The position numbers and the translations under genes are program-made. Positions 10,016 through 19,284 of a stretch of 64,000 nucleotides of DNA are shown here, in pieces. The DNA lies in NCBI RefSeq assembly GCF_030693775.1, contig NZ_JAUXZY010000004.1:930001-994000 (forward strand). Reading direction: 5' to 3'. Numbering within the stretch: the first letter of the stretch is position 1; each line of letters begins with the position of its first letter. A model generated the notes under the pieces. It had not been told where the DNA came from. It ran no database searches and saw nothing but the letters and a program-made list of their open reading frames with translations. The DNA comes from Polynucleobacter sp. GTDB lineage: Bacteria > Pseudomonadota > Gammaproteobacteria > Burkholderiales > Burkholderiaceae.

Positions 10016-12156
10016 GCTGCTATCAAACCTCCATGGCGAAGAAGTGCATCGATGGATGGCTCGCGTCCGCGGAAGGCTTTAAACGATTCTGCTGCAGAGC
10101 GACTGCCGCCGACCTCGAGGATCTCAGTGCGGTAACGGAGGCCCATAGCCTTATCGATCACGCTGCCACTCAATTTACCCGCCTCTTCAAATGCAGCATA
10201 CACATCGGCAGAGAGTACTTCAGCCCATTTATAGCTGTAATAGCCTGCTGCGTAGCCACCCGCAAAAATATGGCTGAAGGTATTGGGCCAGCGCGATAAG
10301 GGGGATTGGGGAATGGCATTAAATTGATCGCCAATTGCTTTGGCAATACCCAAAACAGCCTGACCCTCGGCATGTGCCGAATCAAATGAGGAATGCAAAC
10401 GCCAATCGGTTAAGGAGAACACCACTTGGCGCAAAGTTGCTAGACCATTTTGGAAATTCTTGGCGGCGAGCATTTTCTCAAAGAGTTCACGCGGTAGTGG
10501 CTTGCCGGTATCGACATGGGCTGTCATTTTTTCGAGGACTTCCCATTCCCAGCAGAAATTCTCCATAAACTGGCTGGGCAGTTCTACGGCATCCCATTCA
10601 ACGCCATTGATGCCAGAAACGCCCAGGGCCCCAACTTGAGTTAACAGGTGATGCAGGCCATGACCACTTTCGTGGAATAAGGTAATCACATCGTCGTGGG
10701 TAATGGTGGGTTGCTTTAGCTTGCCATCGACCTTCACTGGCGCTGCAAAATTACAGACTAAGTAGGCTACCGGTACCTGTACTTCACCATTGGGCAATAA
10801 GCGCCTACCGCGGGCATCATCCATCCACGCGCCACCACGTTTGCCGGGCCGTGCGTAGGGATCGAGGTAAAAATAGGCCACTACTTCACCATCCGGATTG
10901 CTGACCGAGAAAGACTGAACCGTGTCGTGCCAAATGGGCAGGTCAGCAGGTTTGATGTGAACGGAAAATAGATTCTGAATTAAGCCAAAGAGGCCGTCGA
11001 GTACTTTGGGCAGTGGAAAGTATTGCTTGAGTTCATTTTCTGAAAAAGCATAGCGTGCCTGTTTGAGTTTCTCGGACAGAAAGGCAATATCCCAGGGCTG
11101 AATCGGATCGTCTTTGGTGGCGCCTAAGTTAAATTCAGTGCGAGCAAACTGCTGCAGAGTCTCCCAGTCTGATTTGGCAAAGGGTTTTGCGCGCCGCGCA
11201 ATATCGACCAGAAAGTGATCTACTTCATCAACAGTGCGCGCCATTTTGGGTGCAATACTTAGTTCGGCGTAATTGCTATAGCCGAGCATCAATGCCTCTT
11301 CATTGCGCAGACGCAATTGATCCAGCATGTTTTGGGTGTTATCCCACTCCGCCTTGCCGGCGCCGTATTGTGGCCCCAGTTCCGATGCCCGGGTGACGTA
11401 GGCTTCATACATACGCTGCCGTAATGCCCGATTTTCTGAATACTGCTGTACCGGGTAATACGACGGGAAGTGCAGGGTAAAAGCCCATCCGGATTTGCCT
11501 TGCTCTTTGGCTGTGTCGGCGGCGGCTGCAATCGCATCTTCAGGTAGCCCGATTAGCTCAGCGGGATCCGTGATGACATGAGAAAAGCCATTGGTGGCAT
11601 CTAATACGTGATCCGAAAAAGCCTTGCCCAGTTCAGCCTGCAAATCCTGTATTTGCGCAAAGCGGGGCTTTTGATCCTCGGGTAATTCAGCGCCCCCCAG
11701 ACGAAAGTCGCGCAGGGAGTTTTCAATCACCTTTTGCTGATCGCTTGAGAGCATGGCAAAGCTCGGACTTTGGCGCAGGACTTTAAAGCGCTCATATAAG
11801 GCCAGATTCTGACCCAGGCTCGACATGAAGGCCGTTACTTTTGGCAGCATGGCGCCATAGGCGGCGCGTAATTCCGGAGTATCGGCTACGCTATTTAAGT
11901 GGGACACTGCGCCCCATGCACGGCTAAGGCGCTCCGTCGCATCTTCCAAGGGCTCTACCAAGTCATTCCAAGTGGGTGATGTGGTTTGGCTAGTTGCGAT
12001 GGCGACTGCAGATTCGGCCTCAGCAAGAAGGATATCTATGGCCGGAGCAATATGGCTCGGCTGGATTTGCGAATAGGCTACGATTCCTCTGCCAAAGTGA
12101 AGCAGGGGATTATCGGAGTGCGTTGGGCTTGGGCTTAGATTGGGATGTGTATTCAT
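10012..12156 (-). CDS. prlC: Oligopeptidase A, M3 family zinc metallopeptidase
   Basis: Cytoplasmic metallopeptidase of 714 residues, slightly longer than the 680 of E. coli PrlC. The zinc site is HESGH with H495, E496 and H499, and the third ligand is expected in the NGVEWDAVELPSQFMENF region that follows, as usual in M3 enzymes. It degrades short peptides and cleaved signal peptides. Its TAA stop (10012-10014) overlaps the TAG stop of the convergent aminotransferase frame (10013-10015), so there is no terminator space between them. It lies downstream of folD on the same strand. Confidence 0.96.
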   Translation of the reverse strand: MNTHPNLSPSPTHSDNPLLHFGRGIVAYSQIQPSHIAPAIDILLAEAESAVAIATSQTTSPTWNDLVEPLEDATERLSRAWGAVSHLNSVADTPELRAAYGAMLPKVTAFMSSLGQNLALYERFKVLRQSPSFAMLSSDQQKVIENSLRDFRLGGAELPEDQKPRFAQIQDLQAELGKAFSDHVLDATNGFSHVITDPAELIGLPEDAIAAAADTAKEQGKSGWAFTLHFPSYYPVQQYSENRALRQRMYEAYVTRASELGPQYGAGKAEWDNTQNMLDQLRLRNEEALMLGYSNYAELSIAPKMARTVDEVDHFLVDIARRAKPFAKSDWETLQQFARTEFNLGATKDDPIQPWDIAFLSEKLKQARYAFSENELKQYFPLPKVLDGLFGLIQNLFSVHIKPADLPIWHDTVQSFSVSNPDGEVVAYFYLDPYARPGKRGGAWMDDARGRRLLPNGEVQVPVAYLVCNFAAPVKVDGKLKQPTITHDDVITLFHESGHGLHHLLTQVGALGVSGINGVEWDAVELPSQFMENFCWEWEVLEKMTAHVDTGKPLPRELFEKMLAAKNFQNGLATLRQVVFSLTDWRLHSSFDSAHAEGQAVLGIAKAIGDQFNAIPQSPLSRWPNTFSHIFAGGYAAGYYSYKWAEVLSADVYAAFEEAGKLSGSVIDKAMGLRYRTEILEVGGSRSAAESFKAFRGREPSIDALLRHGGLIAA

Positions 12157-12179
12157 CCCTCTAGCTTAATGTAATGTGC

Positions 12180-12201
12180 TTGCTGGCGTGTAAACCAGCA
12201 A
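12180..12201 (-). terminator. Hairpin between folD and prlC
   Basis: A perfect seven-base-pair stem, TTGCTGG (12180-12186) with CCAGCAA (12195-12201), closes an eight-base loop in the folD-prlC spacer. On the minus strand it is not followed by a good T-run, so it may be a weak terminator or an RNA-processing or stability element. Confidence 0.35.
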
Positions 12202-12206
12202 AGGGA

Positions 12207-13061
12207 CTAGTGTTTGGAGGCCTTTTCCGCTGCCTCTAAGGTGTTCATGAGCAGCATGGTGATGGTCATGGGGCCAACGCCGCCTGGTACCGGAGTGATC
12301 CAGCCAGCAATGTATTTGGCCGTATCAAAATCCACATCGCCGCACAGCTTGCCATCGGGTAGGCGATTGATGCCAACATCAATCACAACCGAGCCGGACT
12401 TGACCATGTCGCCAGTAATCATTTTGGGCTTGCCAGTCGCAACCACCAAGACATCCGCATCTTTGGTGTGGTGGGCCAGATCCCGCGTTTTGCTATTGCA
12501 AATGGTTACGGTTGCGCCGGCTTGCAATAAGAGCATCGCCATTGGCTTACCCACAATATTCGATGCGCCAACGACTACTGCACGCGCGCCACGCAAGGGA
12601 TACTCAATGCTTTCGAGTAACTTCATGCAGCCATAGGGGGTGCAGGGCTTGAATTCTGGCGCTCCGACCATCAGGGCACCGGCATTGGCAACGTGAAAGC
12701 CGTCAACATCTTTTTGTGGCGCAATGGCCTCAAGTACCCGCTCCGATGCGATGTGCGCAGGTAAGGGCAGTTGTACCAAAATGCCATGAATGGCTGGATC
12801 GCCATTCAAGGTAGCAATGCGGGCTAATAGCGCTTCTTCATTCATCTCTGCTTCGTAGCGCTCGAGCACCGAATGAAAGCCAACCTCTTCGCAGGCTTTC
12901 ACTTTATTGCGAACATAGACTGCGCTGGCTGGGTTGTCGCCCACCACAATCACCGCCAAACCGGGACGCGTTCCCTTGGCGGTAACGATAGCGGCACGGG
13001 CAGTGATTTCAGTACGAATTTTTTTGGAGAGGGCAACGCCGTCGAGTAATTGGGCTGGCAT
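12207..13061 (-). CDS. folD: Bifunctional methylenetetrahydrofolate dehydrogenase/cyclohydrolase
   Basis: A 284-residue FolD, the normal length. The protein interconverts 5,10-methylene-THF, 5,10-methenyl-THF and 10-formyl-THF in the cytoplasm, supplying one-carbon units for purines, methionine and fMet-tRNA. The family signatures are visible: [14 protein letters not shown] with the catalytic lysine of the YxxxK type, [14 protein letters not shown], the NADP loop [11 protein letters not shown], and the C-terminal [12 protein letters not shown]. It stands between the response regulator gene and prlC on the minus strand. Confidence 0.98.
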   Translation of the reverse strand: MPAQLLDGVALSKKIRTEITARAAIVTAKGTRPGLAVIVVGDNPASAVYVRNKVKACEEVGFHSVLERYEAEMNEEALLARIATLNGDPAIHGILVQLPLPAHIASERVLEAIAPQKDVDGFHVANAGALMVGAPEFKPCTPYGCMKLLESIEYPLRGARAVVVGASNIVGKPMAMLLLQAGATVTICNSKTRDLAHHTKDADVLVVATGKPKMITGDMVKSGSVVIDVGINRLPDGKLCGDVDFDTAKYIAGWITPVPGGVGPMTITMLLMNTLEAAEKASKH

Positions 13062-13081
13062 AAGTAAAGAAAAAAGAACGT

Positions 13082-13108
13082 TAAAAAAATGAAGCCCAAA
13101 TAATGGGC
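13082..13108 (-). terminator. Probable terminator after the response regulator gene
   Basis: On the minus strand a GCCCA stem (13108-13104) and TGGGC (13098-13094) close a five-base loop. TTCATTTTTTT follows, giving a T-run of seven. It lies in the 73-base spacer between the response regulator stop and folD start, so it would separate the two-component genes from folD. Confidence 0.55.
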
Positions 13109-13134
13109 CTCCTAGAAATGCATTTGCTTGCTAA

Positions 13135-13782
13135 TTAGGTTGGCTGTGGATCCGATAAGGCCAAACGCAGGAGGTCGGCAACGGTATTGACGTTGAGCTT
13201 TTCCATAATATTGGCGCGATGGGCCTCAACCGTTTTAATTGAGATACCCAAATCATCGGCGATTTGTTTATTCAGACGGCCGGCAACAATGCGCTCAAGT
13301 ACTTGGCGTTCGCGACCCGTCAGTTTGCCAAGCAACCCTTGGGTAGTTTTACGTTGGCTCGCCTGACTGTAATCGGTGCGTGCTTTGGCCAGCATCTTTT
13401 CTACCAGGGCGCACAGTTCATTTTCTTTAAATGGCTTTTCAATAAAATCAACCGCCCCTTTTTTCATGGTGGTGACGGCCATCGATACATCGCCATGACC
13501 CGTAATGAAGGAGATGGGCATAGGGAGGTTTTCGCTAATGAGGCGCTCTTGCAACTCAAGGCCCGACATGCCCGGCATGCGGACATCCAAAATCACACAT
13601 GAAATCGTTGATTTATCCGTGCTTTGTAAGGATTGCAAAAAACGTTCGGCACTGGCATGGCAGCGAACTAAATAGCCGTTGCTCTCCAGCAACCAGGTTA
13701 AGGAATCCCGGACCGCCTCATCGTCATCAACAACATAAACCACTTCGGTTGGATTGGGGTTGGATGTATTCATTAAGTTCAT
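13135..13782 (-). CDS. FixJ-type response regulator with LuxR-type helix-turn-helix
   Basis: A 215-residue NarL/FixJ family regulator. The receiver domain has the acidic pocket D19-D20-D21, the phosphoacceptor D66 (VILDVRMPG) and K117 in FIEKPF. The C-terminal LuxR-type DNA-binding domain spans about residues 150-212 (GRERQVLERIVAG, then SIKTVEAHRANIMEKL). The K in EKPF and the D66 pocket are complete, so it should be phosphorylated. It lies 33 bases after the PAS histidine kinase gene and is surely its partner. Targets are unknown. The nearest candidates are its own operon and the divergent pyruvate dehydrogenase operon. Confidence 0.93.
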   Translation of the reverse strand: MNLMNTSNPNPTEVVYVVDDDEAVRDSLTWLLESNGYLVRCHASAERFLQSLQSTDKSTISCVILDVRMPGMSGLELQERLISENLPMPISFITGHGDVSMAVTTMKKGAVDFIEKPFKENELCALVEKMLAKARTDYSQASQRKTTQGLLGKLTGRERQVLERIVAGRLNKQIADDLGISIKTVEAHRANIMEKLNVNTVADLLRLALSDPQPT

Positions 13783-13815
13783 CAGTCAGTTCCGCTTGGT
13801 ATTTCTAAACATGCA

Positions 13816-16353
13816 TTAAGCCGAAGCGGTTGCTTCGGTTTCCGCCGTTTCGAGAGGTAATAGTATTGTAAAGGTGCAGCCTACTGCCTTGCCGCTATTG
13901 GGATCATGCTGGTTTTTGGCCCACAGGCGACCGTGGTGGGACTCGATAATGGAGCGGCAAATATTGAGCCCCATACCCATTCCGTCGGATTTTGTGCTGA
14001 AAAAGGGCTCAAACATACGTTCAATCACCCCATCGGCCACTCCCGGGCCACTATCCACGACTTGGATGCGCAGCATCGCTGGAAATGTGCTGGTCTCTAA
14101 ATCAGCGCTAATTTTGATGGGCGGCACCGCCCAGCGGGAGGATAGTGGTGCATCTTCGCGTACGCTATCCAGGGAGTTTTTCAGCAAATTGACCAAAACC
14201 TGCTGGATTAAAACCGGGTCCAGACCCACTTTGGGGAGGTTGGGTGCCAGCTCCACCGCAATAGCGAGGCGATGGCGGTGCGCCTCAATCTCTACGAGGC
14301 CGACGGCATCAGCCACAATCTCGCCGATATCAGAATCCTTGCGTTGTGGCTCACTGCGTTTCACAAAACCACGTATGCGCTGAATAATCGTTCCAGCGCG
14401 GTGCGCTTGTTGCGATGCTTTCTCAAGCGCGGGAAGTAAGTCGTTTGAAAGATTTTGGTCCGCTTGACCCGATAAGCGCTTTGCTACACCCATGCAATAG
14501 TTCGAAATCGCAGCCAAGGGCTGATTGAGTTCATGTGCCAGCGAGGAGGCCATTTCACCCATCGTGGTCAAACGGCTGGTAAATTGCATGCGCTCCTCTT
14601 GTTGGCGCGCCAAGTCCTCGGTATTTTTACGCAAGGTAATGTCGGTCGCAATCAGAAGCTGCGCTAAATGACCGTCCACCCATGGTATGAATCGGCGACG
14701 TACTTCGTACCATTTAGCCTCGTCACCAATAAGTTGAATCTCTTGCGACTCGGTTTGCCGAGTTTGATTGAGCTCAGAACTGGGCAAGCCTGCTAGAGGA
14801 TCGATGTTGTCGTCCTCAAGGCCATGCAGCAGTGCAGGATCCATTTCATGATTGGCTAAATCGATATGACCCTTCGAGGTATTTCCAAACCGTTCTCGAT
14901 AGAAGCGATTGGCAAAGAGGAGTTCGCCTGTTTCGATGGAGATCACGGAAACGGCAGCATCCAATCCCTCGAGCACCGTAATGAAGCGATCTTGCGAGGC
15001 AGCCAATTCTTCACGAATGCGCTTTGGCTCTGAAATATCCACCAGCGAAGTGACCCAGCCAGTTTGCTCCCCTTTTTCATTGATAAGTGGCGCGATATAG
15101 GTACGCGTCGCTATGCGTGTGCCATCGCGCCGTTGTATCACCCCCTCAATGCCACCTTTTATTTCATGGCTGCTATTTGGGCTGAGCGCTAAATCCATTT
15201 TTTTAAGCAGGTACTCCTGTTGATCTGCGGGCCAGAACGGGAAGGGCGGCTGCAGGCCCATTAGCTCTTCTGAGCTCCAATCGGTCATCTCACAAAATGC
15301 CCGGTTCACGTAGGTGATGCGCTTTTGCATGTCGTGCGCCCTAATACCAACCGGCGTGGAATTCTCCATCGCATTCCGAAAGTTAGTTTCAGTTCGCAAG
15401 CTGGCTTCAGCCAATTGACGGACTTGCATTTGCTTGATGACGGACCATAAGCTCAAAATAACGAATGCGCTAAGACCAATGACCACACCAAGCAACATCT
15501 TAAATGTCAGGTTGCTCGGCGTTGGGTACGTATCAACACGCAAGATGGCATTGGGACTCAAGATACCCAGATCCAAGCTAGTTTGATTGGTTAGGGAGCG
15601 CGGCGGCATATTGCGATCCGATGAGATGGCGAGCACTTTGCCCGCATCGGTGGTTAAGCTAAAGCGGTAGAGGCCTTTTAACTCTGGCGGTATAACGTAT
15701 TCCATAATGCCTTGCGCCGAGTAAAGCACTGCCATCACGCCGCTGATGTCACCATCCGGCCCAATCGGGATGGTTTGCCAAAAGATAGTTCGCCGTTCTT
15801 TTGCCATCGGCTCATCATTGGGTATATCAATTTGAATGAAGTTACTAAACGCCGGACGATTGGTACTGACAGTCAACTCAATGGTTTTATTGAGCTGCGC
15901 TTTTATTTCTTTGGTGTACGGCGCCTGATCAAACCAAGTATTGGTTCGGGATGGCGGCGGCATCATCCATTGCCGCTGATTGTCCCGATCGAGCAAAATG
16001 AGTTGGCTAATTTCGTGGTTATTCAGTAAAAACGATTCCGCTTCTTTTAAGGCGCTGGCTTTTGTCTTTTCATCGCCATTCACTCTGCCTAAATCGCGGC
16101 TGAGCGACATGAGCACTTCAGTATTGTTGGCAAAACGTAATTGAATGCGTTGCTTTACTAATGAGAGCTCTCTGAATAAGGCATTTTCTTGTTGGTTGCG
16201 TTCCTGCATTTGCAGGGTGCCCAAAATGATGGTCATCATCACCGTAAAGATGACGATCGCTACCAGGGGCGTGTAGACCAAGCGAAATCCCCTGATGCGG
16301 CGAAACCAGGAGCTGTTATTAATGCGAGCTGGGAAGGTAAAGGGTAGCTTCAT
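13816..16353 (-). CDS. Membrane PAS-domain sensor histidine kinase
   Basis: An 845-residue hybridless kinase. Two membrane helices (about residues 29-48 and 288-308) flank a periplasmic sensing region. Two PAS domains follow in the cytoplasm (FRNAMENSTPVGIRAHD and FITVLEGLDAAVSVIS starts), the first with a PAC motif ending in GWVTSLVDISEPKR. The phosphoacceptor is H607 in SLAHELNQPLAA, and the ATPase domain has N-box NLLKNSLDS and G-boxes DSGPGV and GMGMGLNI. The FixL/DctB-like HELNQPL box fits the FixJ-type partner at 13135. The periplasmic ligand is unknown. A four-codon mini-ORF overlaps its start (16350-16364). Confidence 0.93.
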   Translation of the reverse strand: MKLPFTFPARINNSSWFRRIRGFRLVYTPLVAIVIFTVMMTIILGTLQMQERNQQENALFRELSLVKQRIQLRFANNTEVLMSLSRDLGRVNGDEKTKASALKEAESFLLNNHEISQLILLDRDNQRQWMMPPPSRTNTWFDQAPYTKEIKAQLNKTIELTVSTNRPAFSNFIQIDIPNDEPMAKERRTIFWQTIPIGPDGDISGVMAVLYSAQGIMEYVIPPELKGLYRFSLTTDAGKVLAISSDRNMPPRSLTNQTSLDLGILSPNAILRVDTYPTPSNLTFKMLLGVVIGLSAFVILSLWSVIKQMQVRQLAEASLRTETNFRNAMENSTPVGIRAHDMQKRITYVNRAFCEMTDWSSEELMGLQPPFPFWPADQQEYLLKKMDLALSPNSSHEIKGGIEGVIQRRDGTRIATRTYIAPLINEKGEQTGWVTSLVDISEPKRIREELAASQDRFITVLEGLDAAVSVISIETGELLFANRFYRERFGNTSKGHIDLANHEMDPALLHGLEDDNIDPLAGLPSSELNQTRQTESQEIQLIGDEAKWYEVRRRFIPWVDGHLAQLLIATDITLRKNTEDLARQQEERMQFTSRLTTMGEMASSLAHELNQPLAAISNYCMGVAKRLSGQADQNLSNDLLPALEKASQQAHRAGTIIQRIRGFVKRSEPQRKDSDIGEIVADAVGLVEIEAHRHRLAIAVELAPNLPKVGLDPVLIQQVLVNLLKNSLDSVREDAPLSSRWAVPPIKISADLETSTFPAMLRIQVVDSGPGVADGVIERMFEPFFSTKSDGMGMGLNICRSIIESHHGRLWAKNQHDPNSGKAVGCTFTILLPLETAETEATASA

Positions 16354-16364
16354 GAATAGGGCAT
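16350..16364 (-). other. Possible leader mini-ORF coupled to the kinase gene
   Basis: ATG-CCC-TAT-TCA-TGA (Met-Pro-Tyr-Ser) overlaps the kinase ATG by the ATGA arrangement. GGGGA and TTGGA precede the mini-ORF start, while the kinase ATG itself has no close Shine-Dalgarno sequence. Translation of the mini-ORF could therefore deliver ribosomes to the kinase start. Chance occurrence is possible. Confidence 0.3.
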
Positions 16365-16393
16365 TTTTCCAATCCCCTTAGTGTATCTGCCTA

Positions 16394-16418
16394 TTTCATA
16401 TAGGTTAATTTCATATAG
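16394..16418. repeat. Direct repeat TTTCATATAG in the kinase/aceE intergenic region
   Basis: TTTCATATAG occurs at 16394-16403 and again at 16409-16418, a 15-base period. It lies between the divergent kinase and aceE genes, nearer the kinase side. It could be a tandem regulator site or part of the kinase promoter. Function is unproven. Confidence 0.45.
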
Positions 16419-16439
16419 TGCGACTTGCACTGCAATATA

Positions 16440-16476
16440 TTTCCACATTATGAGAAATACTATCATTATGTGGAAA
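16440..16476. promoter_or_regulatory. Large inverted repeat upstream of the aceE promoter
   Basis: TTTCCACATTATGA (16440-16453) and TCATTATGTGGAAA (16463-16476) are inverted copies over 14 bases with one mismatch, separated by nine bases. The dyad ends five bases before the aceE -35 box, the position expected of an activator or repressor site. It does not look like the E. coli PdhR box. Candidate binders are the adjacent FixJ-type regulator or an unlinked regulator. Confidence 0.65.
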
Positions 16477-16481
16477 ATTTC

Positions 16482-16510
16482 TTGTCAAGGCCTTTTGTGC
16501 TTTTTAGAAT
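16482..16510 (+). promoter_or_regulatory. Sigma-70 promoter of the pyruvate dehydrogenase operon
   Basis: TTGTCA (16482-16487) and TAGAAT (16505-16510) are near-consensus -35 and -10 hexamers with an ideal 17-base spacer. Transcription would start near 16517, giving a leader of about 43 bases before aceE, whose ATG is preceded by TGGAG. Confidence 0.75.
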
Positions 16511-16559
16511 ATTCCCTGTAGAGTAAATACCACCCACATCGAGCTAATGGAGACACGCA

Positions 16560-19262
16560 ATGGCCGCAGTTCCGCAATCGGTTTTAGGTAAGGCGCAAAC
16601 GGATGACCTGGATATTGATCCAATAGAAACCCAAGAGTGGTTGCAGGCACTCGATGGCGTGTTACGCGCGGTGGGCCCAGAGAGGGCGGCGTATTTAATC
16701 GATCAGCAAATATCCCATGCCAGAGTCAATGGGGTAAATCAGGCCTTTCATGCTGAAACCCCTTATATCAATACCATCCCGGTGGAGTTGCAAGCGCGCC
16801 TTCCCGGCGATCAAAACATCGAGCACCGGATTCGCTCATACACCCGCTGGAATGCGATGGCGATGGTGTTGCGTGCGAATAAAGATACCAATGTGGGTGG
16901 CCATATTTCCTCCTTTCAATCGGCCGCCACCTTGTATGACGTTGGCTTTAACCATTTTTGGCATGCTCCGAGCGCAGAGCACGGCGGTGACCTGATTTTT
17001 GTTCAAGGACACTCAGCTCCTGGAATTTACTCACGCGCTTACATGCTGGGCCGTTTAGAGCAAAGCCAGCTGGATTTATTCCGTCAGGAAGTAGGCGGTA
17101 ACGGTATTTCCAGTTACCCGCACCCATGGCTCATGCCTGACTTTTGGCAATTCCCAACGGTATCGATGGGTCTGGGTCCAATCATGGCGATTTACCAAGC
17201 CCGTTTTATGCGTTACATGGAAGACCGTGGCTTTATCAATGCCGGCAATCGCAAGGTATGGGCCTTCTTGGGTGATGGCGAGACAGATGAGCCAGAGTCA
17301 CTCGGCGCTATTGGGATGGCTGGCCGTGAACGTTTGGACAACTTAATTTTTGTTGTGAACTGCAACTTGCAGCGTTTAGATGGTCCGGTGCGCGGCAACG
17401 GAAAAATTATTCAGGAGCTCGAAGCAGAGTTTCGTGGGGCTGGCTGGAATGTCATTAAGGTAGTGTGGGGCGGCCATTGGGACGCTTTATTCGCGCGCGA
17501 TAAAAAAGGCATTCTGATGCAGCGCCTCGGCGAGATTGTCGACGGTCAGTATCAGACCATGAAAGCAAAAAATGGCGCATACGTGCGCGAGACTGTATTT
17601 AATACGCCAGAACTGAAGGCCTTGGTCTCAGACTGGAGCGACGAAGACATTTGGGCTCTCAATCGCGGTGGTCACGATCCGCACAAGGTTTACGCTGCCT
17701 TCCACTCGGCAGTGAATCATCAAAACCAGCCCACCGTTATTTTGGCGCACACCATTAAAGGCTATGGCATGGGTGGCTCGGGTGAGGCGATGAACATTGC
17801 GCACCAAGCTAAAAAAATGAGTCCTGATGATGTACGTCGTTTCCGTGATCGTTTTGAGATCCCGGTGAAAGACGAAGAGCTTGACGACATTCCCTTTGTG
17901 AAGTTCCCCGATGGCAGTCCTGAGCTGGAGTACATGCGTGCGCGCCGTCAGGAGCTGGGTGGTTATTTGCCACAACGCCGTATGAAGGCCGAGAGTTTGC
18001 CTGTACCTGCGCTTGATGCATTTAGCGCATTACTCGAAGCGACCAGTGAGGGCCGTGAGATTTCAACCACCATGGCTTTTGTGCGCATGCTCAACATTGT
18101 GATTCGTGACAAGACCTTGGGTAAACGTGTGGTGCCGATTGTTCCAGACGAGTCGCGTACCTTTGGTATGGAGGGCATGTTCCGCCAGCTCGGTATTTGG
18201 AATCAACTGGGTCAGCTCTATACGCCAGAAGATCAAGATCAGCTCATGTTCTACCGCGAAGATAAGCAAGGCCAAATTCTGCAAGAGGGTATCAACGAAG
18301 CAGGCGGCATGTGCGATTGGATTGCGGCTGCAACGGCGTATTCCACCCACGGCGTACCGATGTTGCCCTTCTACATTTTCTATTCGATGTTTGGTTTCCA
18401 GCGAATTGGCGACTTAGCATGGGCTGCAGGCGATATGCGCAGCCGCGGCTTCTTGCTGGGCGGCACTGCTGGAAGAACCACCCTCAATGGCGAAGGCTTG
18501 CAACACGAAGATGGTCATAGCCATGTATGGAGCGCATCGGTGCCAAATTGCGTGAGCTACGACCCCACATTTGCCTTTGAATTGGCAGTGGTGATTCAGG
18601 ACGGCATGCGCCGCATGCTCGATGCCCAAGATGATGTGTATTACTACATTACCCTCATGAATGAAAACTATTCCCATCCTGCAATGCCAGTGGGCGCTGA
18701 AAAAGACATCATTAAGGGCATGTACAAGTTACGCTCAGTAGGCGATGCCAATAGCAAATTGCGCGTTCAACTGCTTGGCTCTGGCACCATTTTCCGTGAG
18801 GTGATTGCGGCCGCTGAAGTCTTGCATACCGACTGGGGTATTGCTTCTGATTTGTGGGGCTGCCCAAGCTTTACCGAATTAGGGCGTGATTGGAATGCCG
18901 TGCATCGGAGTAATTTGCTCAATCCAGCATCTGCGCCAGAACTCTCGCACGTAGAGCAATGCTTAAAAGATACTACCGGCCCCATCATCGCGGCAACCGA
19001 TTACGTGCGTACCTTTGCCGATCAAATTCGTCCAGCAATTCAACACATGGGTCGTCGCTATGAAGTCCTGGGCACCGATGGCTTTGGACGTTCCGATACC
19101 CGCGAAAACCTGCGCGATTTCTTTGAAGTGGATTATCGCTGGGTTGTATTGACATCGCTCAGGGCGCTAGCCGACGCTGGACAAATTGATCGTCAAAAAA
19201 TTGCTGAGGCAATTCAGAAATACCAGATCAATGTCCAAAAACCAAATCCAATGACTTCTTAA
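16560..19262 (+). CDS. aceE: Pyruvate dehydrogenase E1 component, homodimeric type
   Basis: A 900-residue homodimeric E1 (E. coli AceE has 887). It decarboxylates pyruvate with thiamine diphosphate and transfers the acetyl group to the lipoyl domain of E2, feeding acetyl-CoA into the TCA cycle. Visible signatures include GGHISSFQSAATLYDVGFNH near the N-terminus, the ThDP-binding GDGETDEPES with a downstream NCNLQRLDGPVRG, and the later MLPFYIFYSMFGFQRIGD segment. It is the first gene of aceE-aceF-lpdA, with 22 bases to aceF. The promoter and the dyad upstream suggest regulated transcription. Confidence 0.98.
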   Translation: MAAVPQSVLGKAQTDDLDIDPIETQEWLQALDGVLRAVGPERAAYLIDQQISHARVNGVNQAFHAETPYINTIPVELQARLPGDQNIEHRIRSYTRWNAMAMVLRANKDTNVGGHISSFQSAATLYDVGFNHFWHAPSAEHGGDLIFVQGHSAPGIYSRAYMLGRLEQSQLDLFRQEVGGNGISSYPHPWLMPDFWQFPTVSMGLGPIMAIYQARFMRYMEDRGFINAGNRKVWAFLGDGETDEPESLGAIGMAGRERLDNLIFVVNCNLQRLDGPVRGNGKIIQELEAEFRGAGWNVIKVVWGGHWDALFARDKKGILMQRLGEIVDGQYQTMKAKNGAYVRETVFNTPELKALVSDWSDEDIWALNRGGHDPHKVYAAFHSAVNHQNQPTVILAHTIKGYGMGGSGEAMNIAHQAKKMSPDDVRRFRDRFEIPVKDEELDDIPFVKFPDGSPELEYMRARRQELGGYLPQRRMKAESLPVPALDAFSALLEATSEGREISTTMAFVRMLNIVIRDKTLGKRVVPIVPDESRTFGMEGMFRQLGIWNQLGQLYTPEDQDQLMFYREDKQGQILQEGINEAGGMCDWIAAATAYSTHGVPMLPFYIFYSMFGFQRIGDLAWAAGDMRSRGFLLGGTAGRTTLNGEGLQHEDGHSHVWSASVPNCVSYDPTFAFELAVVIQDGMRRMLDAQDDVYYYITLMNENYSHPAMPVGAEKDIIKGMYKLRSVGDANSKLRVQLLGSGTIFREVIAAAEVLHTDWGIASDLWGCPSFTELGRDWNAVHRSNLLNPASAPELSHVEQCLKDTTGPIIAATDYVRTFADQIRPAIQHMGRRYEVLGTDGFGRSDTRENLRDFFEVDYRWVVLTSLRALADAGQIDRQKIAEAIQKYQINVQKPNPMTS

Positions 19263-19284
19263 GCCGAATGCGATCTTTCAGACT

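Noticed and set aside
13874..14383. Open frame of 169 codons on the plus strand
   Set aside because: It is antisense to the histidine kinase ATPase region, whose motifs are intact, and its translation shows no recognisable domain.
16440..16476. Inverted repeat upstream of aceE as a transcription terminator
   Set aside because: It lies in a divergent promoter region, has a nine-base AT-rich loop and is not followed by a T-run in either needed direction.
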